DNA of 64,000 bases, taken from contig CM067453.1 in NCBI GenBank assembly GCA_034508935.3, positions 6,952,908-7,016,907 on the forward strand, given 5' to 3'. The translations under genes were made by a program, and so were the position numbers. Each line of letters begins with the position of its first letter. Within the stretch, counting starts at the first letter, position 1. Shown here one piece after another: positions 1-25,869 of this stretch. The DNA is from Berghia stephanieae. Its lineage: Eukaryota; Mollusca; Gastropoda; Nudibranchia; Aeolidiidae. Below the pieces are notes generated by a model that saw nothing but the letters and a program-made list of their open reading frames with translations, searched no databases and was not told the DNA's origin.

Positions 1-150
1 ACACACTAGTGACATAAAATTAGTTATGCCTAGTGTTGTGTTTTTGATGGGACACTAGATTAATATTGTGGAATCAAACCCAGAAGCGGTGAGTGAAATA
101 TGAGAGAGAAGAATTTATTAATGAATGTAAATTAGACTATTATATATATA

Positions 151-1762
151 CTAGTGATCAAAAGAAAGTATACACTTGTTTTATCTACAGAATTAGTATG
201 AAATATTGTCCTGGTTTATTAAAAACCTATGTGTAATCATAGTACTATCATTTTCTTTCATTTTGTTAGAATTTATAACGTTTATGGTTGATCTTGTATG
301 CAACATAGACTTTTTAAAACATGATCTTCAAAAAGGGAAGTAACAAGTCAAAACATACACTATAATTTTGACAAACAATGACATTTTAATACAATTACTT
401 GTGTTCAATTCATTTGAAGTGAAGGTGAATCTAATTCAATCAGTAACGAGTATGTCACCCCTTCACTCCAATCACAGCATTGCATCTCCTACGCATGGAA
501 TTGGTCAATCTGGCCAGCTGGTATTGAGGAATGTTATCCCAAGCTGTTCTTATGGCCCGTAACAGTTGTTGTTCATTTTTCGGGTCTATTGAACGAACTT
601 GGGGGCCGATTATGTTCCACATATGTTCTATCAGATTTAGATCGGGGATATTGCAGGCCACAGGCTGATAACGTTCACATTATTTGCTGCTATAAAATCC
701 CTTGTTACAATAGTTCGATGGGATGGTGCATTGTCGTGTTGAAGTTAAAATTTAGGATGTTCATGAAAAAATGGAATAACATAGGGTTGTAAAACGTGCT
801 GGATGTACCTGACCTGTTAGGGATCATTTACTGGACAGAGGTGTCCATTATCTCTGCTTATTGCACCCCACACCATGACTTGTCCATATCCTTGTTTGGG
901 GATTCCAAGACACAAGAATCGTAAAATCTTCAGTAACAACATAATCTACCGTCATTTCTTCCAATCACAAAGCGTGATTCATCTGAGAAGAGACAATGAC
1001 ATATGCGTTGTCTGCAGGTGAGTACGGGCCACGAAGATGGGCCAGCAGAATAAATGACCAGCATCATGTCAGCGCAGATGAGCACGGGCCCACTGAAGAC
1101 GGGCGAACTGCTGATGTGCTCTAAGAAGTTATCACATCAATGGACGTCTTGCGATAATGTCATGCTCTCTAAGTCTGCGTCGAACAGTGTAGACTAATTC
1201 GTGCACCTGGGAACTCTAGCACAGTTTCAGTCGCCGTTCTAAAACAATCCCGTAGATGCGTATAAAACAGTCCTCACCTTGTGTTGTTACTCGTAGCCTG
1301 CCAGTTCGATTTCGGTCCCTTACCGTTTGTGTTATTTCATATCGATCCACTAAGGAATATACAGTTCTCCTTGTGATATTAAACATTCTTACCACATTGG
1401 TCACAGACTGTCCAGCTTGAACATGACCAACGACGTGTGCACGTTGTTCTAAACTAAGTCGTGGCATCGCAAAGATTAATGGATGGTATTTTGTATTGTG
1501 TTTTCCTGCCTTGAAAATTGTTCAAGAAGACACGGATGACAAAAAAATTAATCTACACACTTCCTGTCCACTGTAAGGGGCTAAAAGGTTATTTTAGCAC
1601 GTGCGCGACGTGGTGAGCGAATTTCAGGTCAAAAACAAAAGCATCGACTATCGGTACACAGAAAGGCAGTAAAAACAACTCAGTGGAAAATCATTAGCCT
1701 ACGTCAACGGATAAAAAAATTAACGACGATTTTAAATGTGTATACTTTCTTTTGATCGCAAG
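151..1762 (-). mobile_element. Tc1/mariner-type DNA transposon, degraded
   Basis: Both ends carry the same inverted terminus: the left end reads CTAGTGATCAAAAGAAAG inward, and the right end read inward is CTTGCGATCAAAAGAAAG. Each end is flanked by TA (149-150 and 1763-1764), the target duplication of Tc1 elements. The transposase reads on the minus strand. The N-terminal helix-turn-helix (MPRLSLEQRAHVVGH, then RTVYSLVDRYE) lies at 1467-1216. A DESRF stretch lies near 960-980, a DNAPSHR stretch near 725-700, and the terminal DLNLIEHMWN block at about 640-610, so all three parts of the DDE catalytic core are recognisable. The reading frame is shifted and interrupted between these blocks, so this copy cannot be autonomous. 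It lies about 1 kb upstream of the conserved region before ZNF-L. Confidence 0.93.
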
Positions 1763-2769
1763 TATATATATATATATAATGTCTCCATATATATTATATA
1801 TTATATTATATTAATTATTATATTATATATATTATTTCGCAATGTAACGATAACATTGTAAGTAGATGGCAAAAATCTTATAGCTCAAAAAAGGAAAGTA
1901 GTGAACAAAGAGTGCATTCTCTTTTGGGGCATGCCACTCTGATGTTTGTAAGCACAATGGACTTAACGAATGATAATGAATTAATCTGTAACTCAAGTCA
2001 ACTAGATACTAACAAAGGTGAGCAACTCTTTCCTAGAGTAGTTCAATGTATTAGTCCTTAACACCTAGATTTTTATTTTTTAGTTGCTAGTTTTTAAAAT
2101 AATAATTTTTTGTTGTTTTTTTTTTGTTTTTTTGTTGTTGTTTCTTTGCCGAAAGTGAAACCAGATGGTTGTAATCATCTCCCACGTATTGCATTGTGGG
2201 ACAAAACTGTCAAGGTCATTTGCTATCTAGATGGACTCAGTACTTTTTGTACACAGAGGGTGGTAGAAAATCCTGGGTTGGGGATCACAGAATGTCATTG
2301 TATTATGGCCATTATTACCATGCATTTTTGTATGAGAGGTGATTTTTTTCCCCTTGTAAATCATTTCTTGGTTAAGTTTTGTATGTCAGTATATGATTTT
2401 TGTTATGTATGAATCAGATCTTGTATTGTATGTGCTAAGAAAGCTTAGGTCTGGAAAACATGCAACATTGTCATGAAAGAATCAAGATATGTACCTTTAA
2501 AAAATTACAACAGGCAAAAGTCCTCAATTACATAAAACCATAATACATACTACAAGCGCGCGACAACATATCAATTCAAATATCAACAAGAGACATCTGC
2601 CTACACTCTTTCTTTCACTCCGTCGTTTGTTTATGTAATGAGGTTCCTCAGCAGTTGATTGAAACTATAAAAAAACAATAACGGATTTACAAGGGTCTTG
2701 GAGGCGTGGAAAAAATACCAAATAATGAAATGATCACAGCGTGTTTTTTAAAATGTATATATGTGTGTG
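1763..2769. other. Intergenic; AT microsatellite, no gene
   Basis: A TA/ATATT microsatellite at about 1764-1850 abuts the Tc1 end. The rest is AT-rich sequence. The open frame at 2110-2412 is low-complexity at its start and resembles nothing I recognise. Confidence 0.6.
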
Positions 2770-3325
2770 TGTTGAAAGTCATAAATGTTAACTGTAGTCC
2801 AAATTTAAAATGCCACTACAACAACCACAAATAAGAGGAAGAAGAAGAAGTATTATATACATGTATGAGATAGTAAAAGTACATAAGTACAAACTTTCAT
2901 CTTCAACAAATATCCAAGTGAGGCGACGAATTAAATCTCAGACTGGATAAGTACAGAGTTACATTTCTTCTATCATCCACTTCTGTTCCCTCTTTTATCT
3001 AAGCCTGTCGTCTTACTTTTCCTGGCAGTTCAATGACCCAAGTCTGTTGCAAGTGCTGTTCGACCTCTAAAAACAAACAAAACAATCACTTATGTTCTCT
3101 CAAAACTTGCAAAACTTGGTATGTTTTTATGGGCTGTTTGGCATGTTTTGTAAAAAGCCTGAAAAAAAAAAGGTCTGGGGAATTTAAACTTTGACCCCCT
3201 TCTTGATATTATTGCTAGATCTAGATTTCAATGAGAGATTTGATTTTTCCCAGACAAGGCCTCTAGTAATGGATGATTAGACACCCCTAGCCTTTTAAAG
3301 ACGAAAAGAACAGAGACTTGGCAAA
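2770..3325 (+). promoter_or_regulatory. Upstream block conserved between ZNF-L and ZNF-R
   Basis: This stretch matches, in reverse complement, about 51130-51660 upstream of ZNF-R. Shared landmarks are a GTTAACTGTAGTC segment, a GAAGAAGAAG run, AAATCTCAGACT, and the CAAGTCTGTTGCAAGTGC segment. It is the outer part of the inverted duplication and probably contains the shared promoter and a 5' non-coding exon, because coding exon 1 is preceded by a splice acceptor. I could not place the transcription start or the upstream donor. Confidence 0.45.
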
Positions 3326-3700
3326 CAATCTTGACTACATCAGCCAAGATACAAACCTTTGTCAATCGCTGTCTTCGACAAATCCTCAAGTTGAAATGGT
3401 TTTACATAGTGCCAGATGCTGACCTTGGTCAAGAACAAACCAAGAGCAAACGGATGTCCAGGTCAGACGAAGAAAGTGGCGATGGGTTGGCATACCCTGC
3501 GGAAAGAGCCCTGTAATATAACCAAGCAGGCTCTCGAATGGAACCCACAGGGCAAGAGGTCATCAAAAACAGACTTGGAGGAGAAGATTTGTGCATCTCC
3601 AATCTTAGGTGGATCGAGGCAAAGGTCTGTGCCAAGGACAGAAAAAGATGGAAGAGTGCTGTTGAGGCCCTATCTGTCCCTGCGGAAAGTTGCCATTTAC
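3310..3700 (+). mobile_element. LINE ORF2 C-terminal fragment
   Basis: Two overlapping frames encode the typical end of a non-LTR reverse transcriptase protein. One has KIQTFVNRCLRQILKLKW at about 3343-3396. The other has GWHTLRKEPCNITKQALEWN followed by PQGKRSSKT at about 3485-3570. The first frame resumes with AKVCAKDRKRWKSAVEAL near 3616-3670. The pattern (WNPQGKR, then DRxxWK) is that of RTE-like or related LINE C-termini. The piece is frameshifted and 5'-truncated. It lies between two copies of a ~110-bp segment (about 3215-3325 and 5155-5265), so it lies inside DNA gained by ZNF-L's upstream region but not ZNF-R's. Confidence 0.75.
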
Positions 3701-3869
3701 AACCCCAAAAGTTACAAAAAGTTGCCATAAAAAAGGGCAAAAGTGCCATAAAAATTGCCAAATTTTGCGGAACATTATCTGACAAGGAGGGAGAAAAAAT
3801 TGCGATTCGCAAGTGCACAAACAAAGGCCAAAGTTTCAATTTAAACCACATCTGTTTATTACCTCAGCA

Positions 3870-4460
3870 GCAGTAATAATAATAATGATAATGATAATAA
3901 TACAGTACTCGCGTTATACTGGCACGGTCAGTCATCACCAAAAGGTGTGCTAGTATCCGATCGTGCCGGAATCCGATAAAGGCTTAAAGTACTGTAGTGC
4001 ATCAAAGTAAAAAATAAAGTATAAAAGAATCTACATGTTATAAAACAAAAGTGTGACCAAACCTAATCAAAAAGCTAACAAATGTAAAAGAACAAAGCCT
4101 GAAATTAAAAAGAATACATTTATAATAGTTTCTTTTGTTAGTTTTAGATCCAATCGACCGCATTAGATCATATACCAGATCGCTGAAACAAAAAGCACAA
4201 ATCAAACCACAAAACATCATAATCATCATAACTGACAGATGATGTACAGAAAAGAAAATATTATCCATCAAAAAACTAAATAAATACACACATAATTATA
4301 ATATCATAACAAAATAAAATCATAAACATAAAATAAAAGGACACTGTACTAATTGAAACTCATGAACATCACTATGAGGAGTGAAGTCCAGCCAAGATCA
4401 ATAAAATCAGTTTGAGCCAACCGTGTGGTGCAACCTAGCTACATGTAAGCAAGGAGTATG
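3870..4460. other. Intergenic, no gene seen
   Basis: A short AATAATGAT microsatellite (about 3875-3902) is followed by TACAGTACTCGCGTTATACT, which looks like a single terminus of a pogo-like element. The remainder is AT-rich and I recognise nothing in it. Confidence 0.4.
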
Positions 4461-4464
4461 CCAC

Positions 4465-4725
4465 TTATAATAGAGTGCCATATGCAATGAAGTTGTTATA
4501 GTATAAAAATACTAACGCCTTCAAGTTTTCTTCATTGAGGCTTCTTCTCCTCTCAGAAAAAACAAGATTATAAATAGAAAAACTCCTCTCCTCGTCTGCG
4601 GAGTTCAGGCAGGCATAGATGTACTTTCTAGTACATTTTGCCAGCTCTGGAACGTCCGAACTGACGCTGTGCCAAAAGACTGTGAGGTTGACTGGAATAC
4701 CTCCAGACATCTTTATTTTTTCCAA
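4465..4725 (-). pseudogene. hAT transposase C-terminal (dimerisation) fragment
   Basis: The minus-strand frame encodes LNSADEERSFSIYN followed by RRRSLNEENLKAL. This is the hAT C-terminal dimerisation motif (SAxxERxFS, then a conserved Arg/Leu helix). The preceding WHSVSSDVPELAKC is the usual lead-in. Only about 86 residues remain, and no BED finger or catalytic region is visible upstream to about 5100. The fragment at 28490-28908 looks like the region just N-terminal to this in a related hAT, so the family is probably present more than once here. Confidence 0.8.
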
Positions 4726-5149
4726 TAAGAAAACGCTCCATTTCTCAAGTGGTGTGGTCGTGTATAAACAAATAGATCAATATAAATTATAAATGTATGC
4801 TACTGCAAAGGTGTTTCCCGTGCTGTCACAGTCACAGATACCGCCGAAAACGAAATGTTAACGAAAGTAGAATGCTTTGTTTTGATTTTGATCGTCAAAA
4901 ACAAATCTCAAGATAGGAGAGTTACATCCTTGAGTTATCAGACTCGAAGCCCAGTCTCCAAGACTTGTGCGGTCAAAAAAAGCTCAGTATCCAGTTAGTT
5001 AAGGGAAAAGTCACCGAAGAAAAAAAAATATTCAGGAAAATCGCAAAAATCGCGGAAAGTTGCGGGTAACAGCTAAAATCACGGCCGCGAAAAACGACGG
5101 GGACAGCCCTATGCTTCTCCAGGAGCCAAGATGCATAGGTCAAGTCAAA

Positions 5150-5411
5150 TCTTGTTATTGCTAGATATATAGATTTCAATGAGAGATTTGATTATTCCAA
5201 GACATGGCCTATAGTTATAGTAATGGTTGATGAGACACCTCGAGCCTTTTCAAGATGAAAAGAACAAAGACCAATGAAAGACACATGATGCTTACATGAC
5301 CTATTATTACCTAAAGCACCATCAGACTAGCATAACAACAAAATAAGCACTCTTTGACATCTTTTCCATTTTCTCATACATTTCTTGTCATGTTTTTTTA
5401 TTTCTCACCAG
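5150..5411 (+). promoter_or_regulatory. Conserved region 5' of ZNF-L exon 1, with splice acceptor
   Basis: This aligns closely with about 50935-51170 in reverse complement upstream of ZNF-R. A pyrimidine-rich tract ending in CACCAG (5411 is the last intron base; ZNF-R has CCCCAG) immediately precedes a shared 34-base leader and the ATG. I infer a 3' splice site, so the gene would have at least one upstream non-coding exon. The first part (about 5155-5265) repeats about 3215-3325. Confidence 0.5.
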
Positions 5412-5445
5412 TGTTTTTCCTTAAATCCGGTAGAGAGAAGTAAAG

Positions 5446-20606
<15,161 letters not shown>

Positions 20607-20645
20607 ACAAAAGAGAATTTACAACAGACATTATATTCTCCTGCT

Positions 20646-20651
20646 AATAAA
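20646..20651 (+). terminator. AATAAA polyadenylation signal of ZNF-L
   Basis: It lies 40 bases after the stop codon, in the expected orientation and distance. Confidence 0.6.
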
Positions 20652-20699
20652 AGGTATTCACTTTTAAATGTTTTTATTTTGATAGGCAGCATAAATTCA

Positions 20700-21545
20700 A
20701 TTCAAAGAAGTGTGGCAATTTTGGAGTAATGTAAAGTTTGAGACAAAAAAAATTTTAATTCAATTAATATTTTTAAGTATACCAGTGATAAAGAGCTTAC
20801 AATCAAAATATTTGATTTCAATGAATTATTAACTTGACATTGGATATTATTTGCATTTTGTACACAAGTGGAGAGCCCCCAATAATTGTGGAGAAATAAG
20901 GGTTTTAGGAACAGACGGTCATCTATTATACTTATTTTACTTCTGTATTGTATTTTTAGATTTGCCAGTAATTCTGTGACAGATGATCAAAATTCAACAT
21001 TGGCTTTACGGAACAATGTTGATCCCCAAACCCTATTTTTTAAAAAAGAATAGGGTAGAAAGATTATCATTGCTCGATAGTATCAAGAGAGATTTAGAAT
21101 TACATCATCAATTTTTGTTGTGGATATACTAGAATTGTGTAGAATAAATTATACTCGCAATGAAAGTCAAACGTCAAAAAGAAATGAATATTACAACCTA
21201 GCAGATTTGCCAGTGCTCGATGATAAATATTTTACATTGGCTGTTCGGAACAATGTTGATCCCCAACCCTATTTTTAACAAATAATAGATTAATTAATTG
21301 AAACTCTAAAATGTCAAATGAATGTAAATAGAAATAATTATACTACCAATATAGACTATGACACTTATTTTTGTATTAGATATTTAATACTCAATATTAT
21401 CGAATTAAGAATGAATGTTTTTATATAACTTTGATAAATTGTATCTTTGCATGAAAGTTTCACAGAGCATTTAAAGATTTAATACCAATCTATTAGCTCT
21501 AAAACGATATGATACAATAAATTTGTTTGGCTATGGAATTTTTGA
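20700..21545. repeat. Intergenic; ~240-bp-spaced direct repeat
   Basis: CGGAACAATGTTGATCCCCA and its flanks (GATTTGCCAGT upstream, CCTATTTTT downstream) occur at about 20957-21045 and 21200-21283. This is a partial tandem duplication in otherwise AT-rich sequence with no gene. Confidence 0.65.
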
Positions 21546-21549
21546 TGCC

Positions 21550-21776
21550 ATGATCAGTGTCATTCATTATCTTCAGGATTTTTCTTTTTAACCTTGATTT
21601 TCCTTCTCTTACGCACATGCTGTTTTAGCATTTTTGTAACCCAGTGTTTACACACAAAGCACTTAGGGCAAAAAATATATATACATGCATCGTCTTTCTT
21701 GACTTCTTTCAGCTCAAAAATAACTTAAATCACTTATTCCAAAATTCATTGACAATGCCAAGACCTAATTCATAAT
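21550..21776. repeat. Left arm of an inverted repeat around the pogo-like element
   Basis: It reads in reverse complement against 23527-23755. The inner 37 bases (TTATTCCAAAATTCATTGAC then AATGCCAAGACCTAATT) differ at only two positions, with looser similarity outward. The right arm is separated from the element by 255 bases. Confidence 0.75.
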
Positions 21777-21778
21777 TA

Positions 21779-23271
21779 CAGTGGACTCCGGATAAGACGA
21801 TGCCCAGGGGAACCGAGAAAAAAATCGACTTATCCGAAAATCAACTTAACCGGAGTGTAACCAAATGAGCAAAAACGCATGTGAATAAGGCAAACCAATC
21901 AAGAATAAGTATGTCCCTTCATATCGCGCGGTCTCTGTAGTGGTCATCAGAGGCTCCTACCCCCAATAGCCCCATAGAGGAATCAGAATACATAAAAATC
22001 GGAATTTGAGATAAAAAAAGGGGAATCAACTTACTGTTATTGCTTATGACATGCTTTGCAACAGAAAATGTAATAGACAATCCAAAAGTACTCAAATGAT
22101 TAAAAATATAAAATGTGTAAAAATGTACAGATTGGTAAAGACTAAGAATGGGGTCAAATAATAATAGAGAACACACAGGTCCTGGCCGTCTGAGAGCAAA
22201 GCATTGAATGGATGGATTTAACCTTGTCAGGATCCTCCCCTCCCCCCTCCCCCCCCCCCCTTCCCCACACACACACACACACCTAAACAAACAAACGCGC
22301 GTGCCGGTACATACACACACACACACAGGGCTAAAATTAAATAGGGAAAGAAGCTTACCGTACTCAATAATATTATTACGGAATGAAGCCAACATATAAT
22401 ATTACCAAGGTCATTGACCTCACAAATTGGAGTCACCATAATAATAATAATACTTCGGTCAACCCCCCTCCCAGACAGCACACACTTTGAAGGGACTAAT
22501 CAGACATACAAAATGTGTGTTGATTGACCATAGGAGATGCTGACGAAATAAGCCATAGGTCACTTTTTTTTTCACTACAGACTTTTTTTTTTAAATGTTC
22601 CTCGATTGGAAAGGTGAAAAGCGGAATTTTTGCCTTGAATGTGGAATGTATACCAATTAAGTGAAATTATTCCGCGGAAAGGTAGGAGCTTCTCGGTCAA
22701 GGTCATGCTTCTTGTAAATCGTCGAGACAGAAATAGCCGGTATTCCAATTTCCTATGCGATGATTTTCTGTCGCATGCCAGACTTTCCAAATGCATCGAA
22801 TCTTCCTTTTCCGCGATAGGTTTGCCATTGTAGTTGTAGTTGTGGACTTGATTTGAATTCTTGATAAAATTGATACTAATTAAGAGGGCCATTACATAGG
22901 ATGGCCTGGGATTAGAACCCAAAAAAATCTTGAACTTGAAGTTGAGAAATTAAAGTTATTCAATACTGCTTATGTACATTGAACACGGACGTCAGGCAAA
23001 GCACCTACATCACATCGATGTGCGCCAATCGTTCGCGGATATTCTTAACCACTGAAAATTCTTACTGGTAGCCTTTTTAACCAATGGAAATACTTGTTTA
23101 TTTGTGATTTTATTGTAGTCATGAGTGATAAGAACATCGACTTAAGCGACATCGACTTATGTGGAGTTTGTTTGTTTTTTACTAATGTTATATAGGAAGA
23201 AGGGGGAGGGACCAAGAAAAAAAATCGACTTGGGTAAAAATCGACAACGTCGACGTATCCAGAGTGCACTG
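21779..23271. mobile_element. pogo-like non-autonomous DNA element with TA target duplication
   Basis: The ends are CAGTGGACTCCGGATAAG (left) and, read inward from the right, CAGTGCACTCTGGATACG. Both are followed by words using TCGACTTATCCG / GTCGATTTTT, and both are flanked by TA (21777-21778, 23272-23273). The length is 1493 bp. No transposase is visible; the interior holds a C-run and CA repeats (22235-22330) and AT-rich sequence. A related terminal fragment (ATCGATGTCCAGGGTACC) lies at 40650-40735. Confidence 0.75.
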
Positions 23272-23299
23272 TACGTGGTTGTGTGGTTTATTTAGCAAA

Positions 23300-23465
23300 G
23301 TGACAAGACTGTTCAAATTTAACAGATGAATAAATTATTCATTCATCTCTAACTGTATGAGTGACTTGTTCAATTTCAACAGATGGATAGGTTATTCATT
23401 AATCTCTAACTGTATGAGTGACTTGGTAACGTTTCATCAATGATTAAGTCATCCATCTGGTCACA
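23300..23465. repeat. Short tandem repeat, ~66-bp unit
   Basis: CAGATGRATARRTTATTCATTMATCTCTAAC followed by TGTATGAGTGACTTG repeats about two and a half times at 23320-23430. Confidence 0.75.
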
Positions 23466-23526
23466 ATTGACTGTATTGCTATTTTAGTGACTGAGACGTC
23501 TGCTTCGAAATGTCCAATCACATAAT

Positions 23527-23755
23527 CATGTGCTTCTTAATTAGGTCTTGGCATCGTCAATGAATGTTGGAATAAATGATTGAAGACATTCTTTGAGGTG
23601 GAAGGAGTCGAGAAAGACAATGCATGTAAAACTTTTACTCTACATTGGTTTTTTGTAAAGAGTGGGAAACAAATACATTGAAACAGCATGTGCATATCAG
23701 GAGTAAGAAAAAATGGGGTAAAAACTAAAATCTTGAAGATAATGACCCAGTTCAT
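23527..23755. repeat. Right arm of the inverted repeat around the pogo-like element
   Basis: Counterpart of 21550-21776. Its plus strand has a weakly coding look (LGIVNE.WNK near 23550-23580, conserved between the arms), so the pair may derive from an inverted duplication of a decayed coding segment that I could not identify. Confidence 0.65.
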
Positions 23756-23795
23756 TGCATTGAACCTCTCCTTACTAACTACTTATTTTGGACTG

Positions 23796-24090
23796 CGGCT
23801 ATGTGATCTTGTGGTATGACACTCACTTTTGGATTGGAGGCTCCTGGGTTCAATCCTCTCTTGGCACATAGTTGAGTTCTTGGAAAAGGCTCTTTTCTCG
23901 CGTTCTCTCACTGTACTCTGGTGTAAAATGAGCAACTGGCCATTAACAGCATTGTCTCTGTCCGAAAAAAATTGTAATATCGCCTATAGGCATCAAGTTA
24001 CGTTCTACATGATAAATGTTGTTGGCCAGGGACCCCTTGTAAAGCGCTTTGAGCATGTTTAGTGGATATTGTGATAAAAGCTCAAGTTTT
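23796..24090 (+). mobile_element. SINE-A copy
   Basis: The head is GGCTATGTGATCTTGTGGTA and the B-box is GGTTCAATCC, followed by the full body to GGATATTGTGATAAAAGCTC. It is immediately followed by an L2-like LINE end. Confidence 0.85.
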
Positions 24091-24365
24091 TGTTGGGTTT
24101 TTATTTCTTTTAATCATCTTAATGAAACTTCTCCAGTCTATATATCAGATTTGATCAATGTTTACTCTTGCTCACTCTCTTTAAGATTTAATTCTCAATC
24201 ACCTTTATGTGTTCCTAAAAAAAGGATCTAAGACCTATGCTGATCATGCATTTGTTCATTCTGCTCCCGCTGTCTGGAATTCTTTACTATTTAGTATTAG
24301 GAGCGGGGTTGTGGATTCCCCAGTCATCTTTTAAAAAGAAATTAAAATCTCATGTTGTGAGATGC
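24090..24365 (+). mobile_element. L2/CR1-like LINE ORF2 C-terminal fragment
   Basis: The translation shows PVYISDLINVYSCSLSLRF, then PLCVPKKR, then (after stops) a CLEFFTI-type remnant of the WNSLP block. This is the usual order at the C-terminus of L2/CR1 proteins. It abuts the SINE-A tail directly, which raises the possibility that SINE-A is mobilised by an L2-like LINE; sequence identity of the tails could not be tested here. Confidence 0.65.
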
Positions 24366-24394
24366 TCACTAGATTAAATAAAACATCCAACTTG

Positions 24395-24724
24395 AACTCT
24401 TTCAGCGCCATTGGCTTCACTGTGCTGCCAGAGCAGAATCTGTTCTACTGGCCAATGGCCGCACAGTGCAGCCTGTTTTGAAAGGCAAAAATAATAATGT
24501 AATCCAATACTATTTTCTACAAAAGTACTATAAATTGAACCAATGGTATCATTTCTTTCATCAGAACATTTAATTGGCCCAAGGGGGGGGAGGGGTATTT
24601 TAATTGAGATTTTGCGCCGAATTTGAATGTCGCTTTGGCTTAGCTTGTCAATCTCATGCTGCCTCAATCAGGTGTCAGCCATTTTGTGATGGAAATGCGA
24701 ATATAGCCGCAGCGCTGAAAGAGA
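24395..24724. mobile_element. Small TIR element (MITE candidate)
   Basis: The short inverted ends CTCTTTCAGCGC (24397-24408) and GCGCTGAAAGAG (24712-24723) bound 330 bp. A second inner pair (TGGCTTCACTGTGC / GCACAGTGCAGCC) gives foldback structure in the left third. It has no coding potential. The target site duplication is not clear. Confidence 0.4.
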
Positions 24725-25008
24725 TAATATGCAAACTACTATTTTTTAATTTTTTGACCCTACAATAATTTAGGCTAATATACAAGTATGCATAATAACT
24801 CTTGTATATGACTTTTATTCAATAATTCATGTAAACTGCAATTTTTCATCTCTGTATGCATTTTATATATGCATATTTTAGTGCATGAGTGTGTGTGTCA
24901 TTGTGCGAGTATGTGTGTGCGTGTGTACACAAATGTTTATAATGATGTTTAACAATTTTGTGTGCCTAGAGCTGTTTTGTCAACGGGATTGGGTTCTATA
25001 CACATAAA

Positions 25009-25320
<312 letters not shown>

Positions 25321-25325
25321 TATGG

Positions 25326-25740
25326 CTACACCAAATTTATTTCGTCAACCCAGCTTCTAAAGTCTTCCTCCGCCCTAATGACGGTTTCATAGCCACCTTC
25401 AAGTTTAGTGACTGGACAGTGGAGGACGATGTGATCGCTGGTGTCTGGGGCTGTCTGACATTTCTGGCAGGTATCACTGTTTCCAAGTTTCCATCTGCAC
25501 ATATTTGATGCAGTTCTGCCATGTCCAGTTAAGAGGCGATTTGAGGAAATCCAGTATTTCCTGGCGTTATTGAATGCAGGCACTCTTTTGGTTGGATCTT
25601 TAATGATGTTTCCTCCTCTTGGTGTTTCTCTGTTCCACATTTCTCTCCAGTTTTCCTCCACACTGAAGTCTGCCATTTTTGTAAGGTGGATCATCACTTT
25701 GTCGTCGTACTTGTGCGCTGCCATGACCCTGAAGGTGATA
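25326..25740 (-). pseudogene. LINE protein C-terminal fragment with zinc knuckle
   Basis: The minus-strand frame (25724-25326) reads LLTGHGRTASNMCRWKLG followed by CQKCQTAPDTSDHIVLHC. This is a C-x2-C...H-x4-C knuckle of the kind found after the reverse transcriptase in many non-LTR retrotransposons. ARKYWISSN and RGGNIIKDPTKR precede it. About 132 residues are open, and nothing recognisable continues upstream. It is a truncated LINE end adjacent to a microsatellite. Confidence 0.7.
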
Positions 25741-25869
25741 CCAGCCTAGATCCTATCCTGCTGGAACAGCTGAAGATGAATAGCCAGACCAAGAATAGAA
25801 TGATCCAAACCGGCATCCAGACAAGGTTCTTCCTTCTCCTGGACCCACACCTCTAACTCAATGAAAATT

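Noticed and set aside
3429-3851. 140-residue minus-strand frame opposite the LINE end
   Set aside because: Shadow of the LINE coding strand; no motif of its own.
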